Below the pieces are notes generated by a model. The model worked only from the letters and a program-made list of their open reading frames with translations, made no database searches and was not told the origin of the DNA. Positions 15,627 to 23,987 of a stretch of 64,000 nucleotides of DNA are shown one piece after another. The translations under genes were made by a program, and so were the position numbers. This DNA comes from an uncultured Collinsella sp. (GTDB taxonomy: Bacteria; Actinomycetota; Coriobacteriia; Coriobacteriales; Coriobacteriaceae): assembly GCA_902490305.1 (NCBI GenBank), contig CABUDI010000001.1, positions 1-64,000 on the forward strand, read 5' to 3'. Position 1 is the stretch's first letter, and each line of letters starts with the position of its first letter.

Positions 15627-15689
15627 GTGAGCGGGCGACAGGAGACGAGCATCCGCCACCCGCAAACGTGCTTTTAGAAGCCTTGAGGC

Positions 15690-16763
15690 TTAGAGCTGCT
15701 CGAGAGCCTCGAGAGCGGCGTGGAGCTCAGCCTTGGCGGAGTACTCGACACCCTCGTCGTTGAGCGGGGTGCGCTTGCCCAGGGCGGCAAGGAGAGCACG
15801 GATGGAGTGCTTGCGGTTCTCGGCCTCGACCCAGCACAGGGAGCGCTCGGGGTCGTCCATGACCTCGTCGACGACCTCCTCGTTGCGGGTGGCCGGCAGG
15901 CAGTGCATAAACTTGGAGTTGGGGCCGGCGAAGTTCATCATGTCCATGGTGACCTGATACTTGGGATAGAACACGTCCATGTAGTTCTCGCCCGAGACCT
16001 CCTCGTCGTACAGGCCATACCACACGTCGGTGTAGATGAAGTCGGCGCCCTTGATGCACTCGATGTCGTCGGAGATGACGACAGAGCCGCCGGAGACCTT
16101 GCAGTTCTCCTCGGCGATGGCCATCATCTGCTTGCCGAACTCGGCGCGCTCCTCGACGGTGCCAACGTGCAGGCCGCCGTCGGGGATCTGGTGGCCCTTA
16201 GGTCCAAACTGGACAAACTTCATGCCGACCTTGGAGGCGATGAACATGAGGGAGACGCAGACCTGGGTGGCGTCGCCGATGAAGGCCAGGGTGCAGTCCT
16301 CGATCTTCTTGCCCTCGGGGAGGTTCTCGAGCATGGTCATGAGGTCGCCCATCTCCTGCGTGGGATGGTTGAACTCGGACATGCCGTTGATGACGGGCAC
16401 AGCGGAGCCCTCGGCGAGGCCGACGACGTCCTTGTGACGGTCAACGCGAGCCATCATGATGTCGAGCAGCGAGCCCATAACGCGAGCGGTGTCGCCCAGG
16501 GACTCGTGACCGCCGAGCTGGATGGTGCCAGGGCCATAGAACTGAGCATGGCCGCCGAGGTCGGTCATAGCAGTCTCGAAGGAAAGACGGGTGCGGGTGG
16601 AGACCTGCTGGAAAATCATGCCAAGGCTCTTGTTGCGAAGCAGGTGCGGATAATAACCGTCAACCTTGATGGCCTTCTTCATTGCCAGGCCAAAATCCTC
16701 GATAGCCAGGATCTGCTCTTTGGTGAAGTCGTTGGTGTCGATGAAATCCTTAGGCAGTGCCAT
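15690..16763 (-). CDS. aguB: Putrescine carbamoyltransferase
   Basis: A 357-aa cytosolic transcarbamylase. In the agmatine pathway it phosphorolyses N-carbamoylputrescine to putrescine and carbamoyl phosphate. The carbamoyl-phosphate loop STRTR is at residues 55-59. HPTQ and the HCLPATRNEE segment follow. Ornithine transcarbamylases usually read HCLPAFH there, so HCLP followed by a basic-acidic string fits the putrescine enzyme better, as does the context between an agmatine deiminase and a permease. GGAAAGGA supports the ATG at 16763. No carbamate kinase gene, the usual last step, is in the window. An ornithine carbamoyltransferase is the alternative. Confidence 0.85.
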   Translation of the reverse strand: MALPKDFIDTNDFTKEQILAIEDFGLAMKKAIKVDGYYPHLLRNKSLGMIFQQVSTRTRLSFETAMTDLGGHAQFYGPGTIQLGGHESLGDTARVMGSLLDIMMARVDRHKDVVGLAEGSAVPVINGMSEFNHPTQEMGDLMTMLENLPEGKKIEDCTLAFIGDATQVCVSLMFIASKVGMKFVQFGPKGHQIPDGGLHVGTVEERAEFGKQMMAIAEENCKVSGGSVVISDDIECIKGADFIYTDVWYGLYDEEVSGENYMDVFYPKYQVTMDMMNFAGPNSKFMHCLPATRNEEVVDEVMDDPERSLCWVEAENRKHSIRALLAALGKRTPLNDEGVEYSAKAELHAALEALEQL

Positions 16764-17093
16764 GTCGATTTCCTTTCCGCCGGTCTTGCCGACTATTACT
16801 ATGAGGCGCTCGAACATCACGCCTCGTGTTGACAAGACCATCATTCACCCGTATGCAATTTTTACCTAGTTTATTCGGGATTAAAGACCGTTCACGGAGT
16901 TACACCCCCTCTAAACCAATATAAACCCGTAGGTCAAGAGTTTACAGGGGGTTTACCATCTAGAACCGCGAACGGTATACGGCTATGCTGTATCTCGGCG
17001 CCTAATCCGCAATGAAACGAAGGGTTGAGACGTCTATATCCCACAAGGTATACAGGGCTCGACCATAGAATAAATGAGATGGGACGGTGACAG
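16764..17093. promoter_or_regulatory. Divergent control region with nested inverted repeats
   Basis: Lies between the transferase gene and the 7TM-LuxR gene. Outer arms ACCGTTC (16887-16893) and GAACGGT (16970-16976) enclose inner arms ACCCCCT (16904-16910) and AGGGGGT (16946-16952). The outer arms are copies of the CCGTTCRCGG motif found upstream of several sugar operons. This is the likely operator of the LuxR regulator, a global regulator, or both. No gene is present. Confidence 0.55.
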
Positions 17094-18059
17094 ATGAACA
17101 CCCTGATGTTCTTCTATACCCTAGCGATACTCGTGATCTGTATTGTGACGGCGGTGCTCTCGCTTGCCGCCTATGCCTCATCTCGTCGACGCTTCTTTAT
17201 CTATGGCAGCGGCGTATTTATCTGCTATGCCATCGAGATGACCGAGATTTTCTTTTTTGAATACACGCTGCAAAACCAGAGTTTTCCAGCCAGCGACTAT
17301 TACTCAATTACCATGCCTGTGTTGCGGACCTTTGTGGCGACCGCTTCGCAGGCTTTTATTTGGCTCATTGCCATGGATTTGCTCGACAAGCATTCAAAAA
17401 AGCAGTTTGTCATTCCCGTCGCAACGTTCTTGCTGAGCGAGCTGCTGATTATCGTCGCTGTCCCCTACGGCCCCATTCATCAATGGCTCTACTACACGAT
17501 GCGTCAGGTATTCCTTGTTTTCGTGGGGCTATATATCTTTTGGACGGCACGCAAGAGCACACAAGTCGAGCTAAAGGCACGCGTTAACAACCAACGAAAG
17601 CACCTGATTATCGGCGCTATTCTGGTCGGTTGCATCGTTGCCGAGGATTTCTACAACATTCTGATTGTCCCCATGAGTCTGGCGCCCTCTTGGCTGCAAC
17701 TATATCTGTCCGAGCGCAACTTTAGCGAAAACGTCTTTGCCTGCTACTTTGCGATTCTGCTGATCATCTACTCCTACCACGTGCTTTCAATCCGCATGCA
17801 GGAGGCGCCCGAGGAAAAGAACGTCAGCGATCTTGATCGACACATCGAAGAGCAGATGCCCTTCTATCGCAACGCCTACAAGCTCTCCAACCGTGAGACC
17901 GAAGTTATGCGTCTGGTCGTACTGGGCAAATCGAACCAAGAGATCGCTGACGAGCTATTCCTTGCCGTGGGCACCGTCAAGACCCACATCCACAACATCC
18001 TGGTCAAAACCGAACAGCAAAACCGCACGACGCTCATCCTCCACTTTTGGAAGCGATAA
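17094..18059 (+). CDS. Membrane-anchored LuxR-type regulator (AguR-like, B)
   Basis: A 321-aa protein with about seven hydrophobic segments over residues 1-230 and a C-terminal LuxR helix-turn-helix (YKLSNRETEVMRLVVLGKSN, then AVGTVKTHIHNILVKTEQQN). It is paralogous to the protein at 9285 (shared LYLSERNFSENV / WYLSERNISENV segment just before the linker). It is divergent from the putrescine carbamoyltransferase operon across a 330-bp region with strong dyads, the arrangement expected of AguR, the agmatine-sensing membrane activator of lactic acid bacteria. Ligand sensing is inferred, not shown. Confidence 0.85.
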   Translation: MNTLMFFYTLAILVICIVTAVLSLAAYASSRRRFFIYGSGVFICYAIEMTEIFFFEYTLQNQSFPASDYYSITMPVLRTFVATASQAFIWLIAMDLLDKHSKKQFVIPVATFLLSELLIIVAVPYGPIHQWLYYTMRQVFLVFVGLYIFWTARKSTQVELKARVNNQRKHLIIGAILVGCIVAEDFYNILIVPMSLAPSWLQLYLSERNFSENVFACYFAILLIIYSYHVLSIRMQEAPEEKNVSDLDRHIEEQMPFYRNAYKLSNRETEVMRLVVLGKSNQEIADELFLAVGTVKTHIHNILVKTEQQNRTTLILHFWKR

Positions 18060-18072
18060 CCTGCCAAAAAGG

Positions 18073-18354
18073 GACAGGTTTATTTTGGCAGGTTTTATCT
18101 GGGCAAACGCCAAAAACCGCCGCGAGGGAGCTACTTTCCCTCGCGGCGGTTTTCTAGCAGTAAAACCAAGTGAGTAGGCTTTTGGCGGGATGCCGAGCAC
18201 ACCTCAAAACGCCACAGCCCTGACCTGCGATTTTATTGAGCACTTGCCGCGATGTGCTCGGCAGATCCAAAAAAGCCTACTCACTTGCATCTGAGATGCT
18301 CTAGATACGCAAAATACCGCCGCGAAGGGAGCTGGACTCCCTTCGCGGCGGTTA
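18073..18354. repeat. 282-bp intergenic module, copy 2
   Basis: Near-duplicate of 4183-4463. The 121-bp core is at 18167-18287 with 17-bp perfect ends (CAAGTGAGTAGGCTTTT and complement) and an inner GCCGAGCAC/GTGCTCGGC stem. It is flanked by the hairpins CCGCCGCGAGGG-type (18117-18149) and CCGCCGCGAAGGGAG-type (18316-18353). It fills the whole gap between the convergent LuxR and ABC permease genes; the two hairpins can terminate from both sides. Confidence 0.85.
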
Positions 18355-18388
18355 TTCGCTCTGATTTTGCGACGGTTTTGCCCGCTTG

Positions 18389-20590
18389 TTACTCGCTGTA
18401 GCGGGTGGCGATGGCAGCTTGTACCATGCCGGCGCTCATGAGGTACGTTACCAAGAAGTAGCCACCATAGGCCGCCAGGAAAATCGCGCAGGTGAGGCCC
18501 ACGGTGCCGGCGATGCTCATAGCTCCGAATATGCTCACCAGCTCGATAATCACCTTGAGCGCCACAAAGGAGTGCGCCAGGCCCACTGCCAGCGGGAACA
18601 AGAAGAATACCGCTTGCTGCGCCATCACCGAATGGCGAATCTGGCGGTCGTCACAGCCGATCTGCGCCAGCACACGATAGCTGCGGCTGCCGTCGGCCAC
18701 ATTGGAGAGCTGCTGGATCGACAGTATCGCCGCGCACGCAACGACCAGTACAAAGCCAATGTAGATGGCCAGATAGCTAATCATGCCGTTCATTTGCGCT
18801 GCTTGCGTGTACATCTCGGAGCGTGTGATGAAGATTCCCCATGACCCCGGCTCCTTGCCGTCAACGAGCAGATTGTCGAGCAAAGTGTATTTAATGCTCT
18901 CGTCTGCCTCGGTCGTATCCATCCCCTGTTTGTAATTAACGAGCAGGCTACTGGAATACGGCTGCAGATTAAGTTGGGACAACAGCTCGTCGGCAACGAC
19001 GACGGTACCCGGATTACTGCCCATCGCCGAGTTGGCGATGGGCGCCGTGTCCTTGTCCGACTTATCGGTTGCGGGCTTGAGCTCATGCCCGCCCAAGGTG
19101 AGGGTATGGCCGCCGGCCATGTACTTGGTGTACAGGTCGCCCAGCTCACCGCCCATATCACACGTAAGCAGGTACTGGTCGCGGCCAATGCTCACCGGCT
19201 CCTCGCCCATCATCTGGCGCAGTTTGTTGTACTGGCTCGCCGGCGTCACAAACAGACCCATCGTATCGGCATTGCTACCCCCGAGCGCCTTGGGGAGCTT
19301 TTCGCCCATGGTCTTGCACATCTCACCCGCAGACACCGAAGGATTCGAACCGCCAAACGGGTAACTCAGATACGAATCGATCTGAACATGCTCACCGGCA
19401 ACATCGGCGATATTGACCTTCTTGCCGGTCTCGTCGTTGTTGTCCGCCGACTTGCCCTTGCCGTGCCATGCGGAGTACAAATCGACCGTACTATCGGCCA
19501 GCACCATGCGATCGGCCTCAGACGGATTGATGTACTCTTTGTAGTAGTCGAGCGTATCGGGCGTGTAATAGACATACGTCTGCGACATGTCGGCCGGATT
19601 ATAGCGCTCCAGATTCTCGTTCATCACGTTGGCAATCGACATACCGCACGTCACCGAGGTGATGGCCAAAAACAGGAGCATCGCGATGACGCCCATCGAA
19701 AAGCACACCGTGTTGACCTTGGCCGCAAGCTGGCGCACGGTAAACATGTTGAGGCCGCGCCAATACACGCCGCGCAGGCTCTGCAGCAGCTTGATGAGCA
19801 TGCCCGAGAGTCCCCAGAACAGGGCAAAGGTGCCCACGGTAACCATAGCGGTCGTAATGCCAAACTGGTTCATGGCCTCTTGCAGCTTGCTGTCCGTCGC
19901 GGTTAGCGGGAACCCATCACGTAGCAGACGGTAATAGGCCACGCCCACAAGCACCACGCCCACGGCAAAGATGGCAATCGCAATCCAGGGGTTGCGCGTC
20001 TTGATGCTCTCGTTGCGACGCTCGGCACCCATAAGCTCGATGAGTTTGGTACGACGCACGGCGCGAAGGTTCAGCAGTAGCGTGAGCACAAACATTACGA
20101 GCGTGCAGGCAAGAGTCAGATTGAACGCATGCACCGAGAAAAAGAAGTGGAAATTGGCAATCTGTGTCTTAAAAAGCGAGGCCGTAAAGAACGTCATGAG
20201 CTGGGAGAGTCCCACACCCAGCACAATGCCGGCGACAAAGGCCACCACCGAGACAATCACCGTCTCGAGCGCCATGATTGTGGTGACGCGCCCGCGCCCC
20301 ATGCCGAGCACCTGGTACAGGCCAAACTCCTTTTTGCGGCGTTTCATGATGAAGTTATTGGCATACACCATCAAAAAGGCCATGACACCGGCCAAAAAGT
20401 ACGTCAGGTCGCCGAGCATGCTGCCCATTACCTGCGCCAAGCCCTTTTCATCGATTCCGGCGATGTCGACCTGCATCGAGATGGTGTTAAAGGCATAGAA
20501 GACCGTGACGCCCAGGGTGAGCGTCAAAAGGTAGACAAGGTAGTCGCGGCCGGCGCGGCGGACGTTGCCCCAAGCGAGTTTACAGAGCAT
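18389..20590 (-). CDS. BceB/FtsX-type ABC transporter permease
   Basis: A 733-aa membrane protein with FtsX-like modules at both ends. The first (about residues 15-200) includes YLVYLLTLTLGVTVFYAFNT and the coupling segment MKRRKKEFGLYQVLGMGRGR. The second is at about residues 630-733. A large soluble loop of some 270 residues (about 325-620) sits between membrane helices, as in bacitracin-type BceB exporters. Its ATG overlaps the last 11 bases of the ATPase gene, so translation is coupled. No two-component system of the BceRS type lies next to it. A role in antimicrobial peptide resistance or sensing is the family expectation. Confidence 0.88.
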   Translation of the reverse strand: MLCKLAWGNVRRAGRDYLVYLLTLTLGVTVFYAFNTISMQVDIAGIDEKGLAQVMGSMLGDLTYFLAGVMAFLMVYANNFIMKRRKKEFGLYQVLGMGRGRVTTIMALETVIVSVVAFVAGIVLGVGLSQLMTFFTASLFKTQIANFHFFFSVHAFNLTLACTLVMFVLTLLLNLRAVRRTKLIELMGAERRNESIKTRNPWIAIAIFAVGVVLVGVAYYRLLRDGFPLTATDSKLQEAMNQFGITTAMVTVGTFALFWGLSGMLIKLLQSLRGVYWRGLNMFTVRQLAAKVNTVCFSMGVIAMLLFLAITSVTCGMSIANVMNENLERYNPADMSQTYVYYTPDTLDYYKEYINPSEADRMVLADSTVDLYSAWHGKGKSADNNDETGKKVNIADVAGEHVQIDSYLSYPFGGSNPSVSAGEMCKTMGEKLPKALGGSNADTMGLFVTPASQYNKLRQMMGEEPVSIGRDQYLLTCDMGGELGDLYTKYMAGGHTLTLGGHELKPATDKSDKDTAPIANSAMGSNPGTVVVADELLSQLNLQPYSSSLLVNYKQGMDTTEADESIKYTLLDNLLVDGKEPGSWGIFITRSEMYTQAAQMNGMISYLAIYIGFVLVVACAAILSIQQLSNVADGSRSYRVLAQIGCDDRQIRHSVMAQQAVFFLFPLAVGLAHSFVALKVIIELVSIFGAMSIAGTVGLTCAIFLAAYGGYFLVTYLMSAGMVQAAIATRYSE

Positions 20591-21365
20591 CGGAGCCCTC
20601 ACCGCCCATCATGGCAACGACCTCCATAATGCGGTCGAAGAACTCTCGGCGGTCGGTGTCGCCGCGGCGCAGCTCGGTGAAGATCTTGCCGTCGCGAATG
20701 AACAGCACACGGCTCGTGTAGCTGGCGGCAAAGCTGTCGTGCGTGACCATGAGCACGGTGGCGCGTAGGCGGCGGTTAAGGGCCTCCAGGCTCTCGAGCA
20801 GCAGGCGAGCGCTCTTGGAATCGAGGGCGCCGGTGGGCTCGTCAGCCATGATCATGGTGGGGTCGGTGACGAGCGCGCGAGCAGCGGCAACGCGCTGCTG
20901 CTGACCGCCGGACATCTGGTAGGGATACTTGTCGAGCACCTGACTGATGGACAGGCGCGCTGCCACATCCTGCACGCGGGTCGAGATCTCTGCCGAGTTT
21001 GTGCGGGCGATGGTGAGCGGCAGGGCGATGTTCTCGCGTGCCGTGAGCGTATCGAGCAGGTTGGAGTCCTGGAAGATAAAGCCCAGCTCCTCGCGGCGGA
21101 ACTGCGAGAGCTTAGCCTGCTTCATGCGTGTTACGTCCTGGCCGTTGATGCGGATGGTGCCGCTCGTGGCGCTATCGATGGTCGAGACGCAGTTGAGCAA
21201 CGTCGACTTGCCCGAGCCCGAGGCGCCCATGATGCCAACAAATTCGCCGCGGTTGACGGTAAAGCTGGCGTCGTTGAGCGCACGGGTCACGTTGCCTAGC
21301 GCTCCGTATACCTTTTCGAGATGCGCGACCTCCAGTACCGGGGTCGCCATGTGCGTGGTTTGCAT
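20580..21365 (-). CDS. ABC transporter ATP-binding protein (BceA/MacB type)
   Basis: A 261-aa nucleotide-binding subunit: Walker A GASGSGKST, Q-loop FIFQDSNLLD, signature MSGGQQQRVA, Walker B MIMADEPTGALD and H-loop VTHD. The GALDS after Walker B is typical of the LolD/MacB/BceA group that works with FtsX-like permeases. AAAGGA precedes the ATG. It is the first gene of a two-gene operon with the overlapping permease. The region upstream carries a 9-bp inverted repeat, TTCTTGCGA/TCGCAAGAA (21376-21413), close enough to the start to be an operator. Confidence 0.92.
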   Translation of the reverse strand: MQTTHMATPVLEVAHLEKVYGALGNVTRALNDASFTVNRGEFVGIMGASGSGKSTLLNCVSTIDSATSGTIRINGQDVTRMKQAKLSQFRREELGFIFQDSNLLDTLTARENIALPLTIARTNSAEISTRVQDVAARLSISQVLDKYPYQMSGGQQQRVAAARALVTDPTMIMADEPTGALDSKSARLLLESLEALNRRLRATVLMVTHDSFAASYTSRVLFIRDGKIFTELRRGDTDRREFFDRIMEVVAMMGGEGSDAL

Positions 21366-21375
21366 ACCGAGTCCT

Positions 21376-21413
21376 TTCTTGCGATTAGTCTACGGCATCT
21401 ATAGTCGCAAGAA
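21376..21413. promoter_or_regulatory. Inverted repeat upstream of ABC operon
   Basis: TTCTTGCGA (21376-21384) and TCGCAAGAA (21405-21413) are perfect complements, 20 bp apart, 10 bp upstream of the ATPase start. A second smaller pair, CCTTAC/GTAAGG (21449-21466), lies nearer the divergent NUDIX-Vsr gene. These are candidate binding sites for unknown regulators. Confidence 0.45.
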
Positions 21414-21513
21414 GCCGAGTCGGCTACCATCGATATGGCTTACGCTTGCCTTACCGTTGTGTAAGGTAGGGGTAGCTAGCCTGCCACGTGTTGATGTTGA
21501 GAGAGGACTCCTG

Positions 21514-22503
21514 TTGAAGACTGTTCATGTTGCCGCTGGGATCATTCGCAAGGAAGGATCTGACGAGCTGCTTGCCGTGCAGCGCGGCTACGGCGACATG
21601 CAGGGACTTTGGGAGTTTCCCGGCGGCAAGCTCATGCGCGGCGAGACACCCGAAGACGCCGTACGCCGCGAGCTTATGGAAGAGCTGCAGGTAAAAGTCA
21701 CCAACCTGCGCGATTTCTATACCGTTGAGTATGACTACCCCGATTTTCATCTCTCCATGGAGTGCTACTACTGCTCGCTCGCTGATAAATCCGATGAGCC
21801 CCAGAAGCACGACCGCCAGCTCGATATCCGCTGGATTCCGCGCACTTCGCTTGCCACGGTGGAATGGATGCCCGCCGATAAGGGGCTTATCGATGCTCTG
21901 ATTGAGTTGAAGGAAGATCGGCTTGAGGCCAACGGCACTGCCAACGACGCCGAGGCCACCACGACCGACGAGCCCGCCACCAAACCCAAGCGCGCACCGA
22001 AGCGCCGCAGCAAAAAGCGTCCCAAGCCTGGCCTGCTCGACGGCATCGACACCTCGGACCTTTCCGCCGACGAACGTGAACTCGTGCGCCGTCGCGCCGC
22101 TATAAAAAAGTCCATGAAGGGCAATAAGCGTGCGAACACCAAGCCCGAGCTGCTCGTTCGCCAGCGCCTGCGCGCCGCGGGCCTCACGGGCTATCGTTTG
22201 GAATGGAAGGTTCCCGGCAAACCCGATATCGCCTTCCCCGGGCGCAAAATCGCCATCTTCGTCAACGGTTGCTTTTGGCACCGCTGCCCCAAGTGCAACC
22301 CGAGCCAGCCCAAGCGCAACGTTGAGTTTTGGGAGGCAAAGTTCCGTCGCAACGTCGAGCGCGACCGCGCTGCCGTGGCAGCACTCACTCAAATGGGCTG
22401 GACACCCATAACCATCTGGGAATGTGAGCTCAAGAAAGACCGCATCGACGCCACGATGGAAAAGGTCGTCGAGCAGGTGCGCGCCGCAGAGCCGCAGCGC
22501 TAG
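21514..22503 (+). CDS. NUDIX hydrolase fused to a Vsr-type mismatch endonuclease
   Basis: A 329-aa two-domain protein. Residues 1-130 are a NUDIX hydrolase of the MutT type; its Nudix box at 38-60 reads GKLMRGETPEDAVRRELMEE, with Gln instead of the usual Gly after EEL. A Lys/Arg-rich linker (about 150-175) leads to a very-short-patch-repair endonuclease domain (about 190-325) with NTKPELLVRQRL, KPDIAF, FVNGCFWHRCPKC and TIWECEL. Known MutT proteins clean oxidised nucleotides; Vsr nicks T-G mismatches. The start is TTG at 21514, placed 6 bases after AGAGGA. The open frame continues upstream but without protein-like sequence. No cytosine methylase is adjacent. Confidence 0.88.
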   Translation: MKTVHVAAGIIRKEGSDELLAVQRGYGDMQGLWEFPGGKLMRGETPEDAVRRELMEELQVKVTNLRDFYTVEYDYPDFHLSMECYYCSLADKSDEPQKHDRQLDIRWIPRTSLATVEWMPADKGLIDALIELKEDRLEANGTANDAEATTTDEPATKPKRAPKRRSKKRPKPGLLDGIDTSDLSADERELVRRRAAIKKSMKGNKRANTKPELLVRQRLRAAGLTGYRLEWKVPGKPDIAFPGRKIAIFVNGCFWHRCPKCNPSQPKRNVEFWEAKFRRNVERDRAAVAALTQMGWTPITIWECELKKDRIDATMEKVVEQVRAAEPQR

Positions 22504-22757
22504 GAACGAGCCATCCACACGCCCCACACAGGCGAGCCACATCCGCGCCACAAACCTTAGAAAGCCCTTAAGCCCAAAACCTTTCAAAAGTGTTATTCGA
22601 TACCTCTGACCTGCAGCTTCATCGTAACACCAAACCAGGTTAAGCCTTTCTTTAGCGCTTCTTTGCAGAAGCCGCGGCATAATACTGCCAACGCACGGGA
22701 GCTAGCAGCACACCCCGTGCGCAACCTTTTGGTGGATATCGAGGAGGCCGCATAAGC

Positions 22758-22967
22758 ATGCATTCTTCCAACGACGCAGCACAGCAGCCATCCCTAAATC
22801 ATGCAAACCTTTTCTCCTTCCCCCCGACACAGAGAAACGGCCTCCTCGACTCCCCCACCACAAAAACCAAACGCTCAACAAACCAGAGCCACAACTTGCG
22901 AGCATCGTTCGAAAAGCTCCAAGCATCTCTAGACAAGGCGTTCCCCGAACAGGCAAGAGCAATCTAA
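22758..22967 (+). CDS. Small hypothetical protein (69 aa)
   Basis: A short ORF preceded by GAGGAGG 10 bases before its ATG. The product is polar with no cysteine and no membrane segment; the C-terminus LRASFEKLQASLDKAFPEQA would form an amphipathic helix. No family recognised. It lies just upstream of the AraC-type regulator gene on the same strand. Real translation is plausible from the ribosome binding site but unproven. Confidence 0.4.
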   Translation: MHSSNDAAQQPSLNHANLFSFPPTQRNGLLDSPTTKTKRSTNQSHNLRASFEKLQASLDKAFPEQARAI

Positions 22968-22992
22968 GCCCATCGCGCTTTATACTGATGCC

Positions 22993-23931
22993 ATGCGAAA
23001 CATGGATCACATAGAATTGCACCGCGGAGGACGCGAGGAAGCGTTTCCCGAGACCGCCGAAGACTGGCCCTATATTGCCGAACGCGCAGAATTCGCTCGC
23101 TATCCGGGCAATTCCGTCCCCTGGCACTGGCATTCCGAAGTCGAGCTTTTCTACATGGAGCAGGGAGCGATTGACTATCGAACGCGCACGGCTCATGAAC
23201 ACGTGCGCTTTGAGGAAGGGTCCGCCGGCTTTATCAACGGCGGCGTTTTGCACAGCACGCTGCAATCACCCAATTCGGCACCGGCCATTCAAATGTTGCA
23301 TATCTTTCAGCCGTCGATGCTCGGCGATCCCGCGGGACACCTTCAAAAGCGCTATATCAATCCTTTGCTGCAATGTCGAGGCGTCGATGTGCTCAAATGG
23401 TCGCCCACCAACCCCGACGATATGCCCTTTATCGATTTGCTAAAGAGTTCTTTTAACCACGACCTTCAACGGCCGCAGAACGAGATGGCGCTTCGGAATA
23501 GCTTGTCAGAGCTCTGGATTCAGATTTACGCCAAGGCCGAACCGCTCTTTTCCTCCGACAACGCCTCTTGGATGACCAGCCGCGACGTACAGTTCAAGGC
23601 AATCCTGGACTTTATCCGCTCAAACTATGCAGACACTATAGATGTGCCCCAAATGGCATCTGCAGCCGGCGTTAGCGACAGAGAGTGTTACCGCATTATC
23701 GAAGCTTGCGCAGGAACGACCCCGGCGGCATATCTACGCGCATACCGTATAAACCGTGCTTGCGAACTTTTGACGCACACCACGCGAACGGTGCAGGCAA
23801 TCGCTCGGCAATGCGGCTTTGCGACAGCGAGCCATCTTGGGCAGGTATTCAAAGAACAAATAGGCTGCACCCCTTCGAGCTATCGAGCAGCGAGGCAGAA
23901 TCTCGATAGTACCGGGCAGAAATCCCACTAG
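22993..23931 (+). CDS. AraC-family transcriptional regulator
   Basis: A 312-aa regulator. The N-terminal half is a cupin sensor (WHWHSEVELFYMEQGAIDYR, then GSAGFINGGVLHS). The C-terminal half holds two helix-turn-helix units (PQMASAAGVSDRECYRIIEA and ARQCGFATASHLGQVFKEQIG). No Shine-Dalgarno precedes ATG 22993, but TATACT at 22981-22986 lies 6 bases before it, as expected for a leaderless transcript. It is followed after 56 bp by a HAD phosphatase gene. The inducer is likely a small sugar or related compound, but this is only a family expectation. Confidence 0.88.
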   Translation: MRNMDHIELHRGGREEAFPETAEDWPYIAERAEFARYPGNSVPWHWHSEVELFYMEQGAIDYRTRTAHEHVRFEEGSAGFINGGVLHSTLQSPNSAPAIQMLHIFQPSMLGDPAGHLQKRYINPLLQCRGVDVLKWSPTNPDDMPFIDLLKSSFNHDLQRPQNEMALRNSLSELWIQIYAKAEPLFSSDNASWMTSRDVQFKAILDFIRSNYADTIDVPQMASAAGVSDRECYRIIEACAGTTPAAYLRAYRINRACELLTHTTRTVQAIARQCGFATASHLGQVFKEQIGCTPSSYRAARQNLDSTGQKSH

Positions 23932-23987
23932 CCCTTCTTCTGTCACTGCATCAAACTTGCAGGCAAACAACAGATAGGAGCAACCAT

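Noticed and set aside
15690..16763. Call as ornithine carbamoyltransferase
   Set aside because: Possible by family, but the HCLPATRNEE segment and position between aguA, an APC permease and an AguR-like regulator fit putrescine carbamoyltransferase better.
20947..21513. N-terminal extension of the NUDIX-Vsr ORF
   Set aside because: The first 189 codons are antisense to the ABC ATPase gene and then cross the divergent promoter. The Nudix fold begins right after the TTG at 21514, which has its own ribosome binding site.
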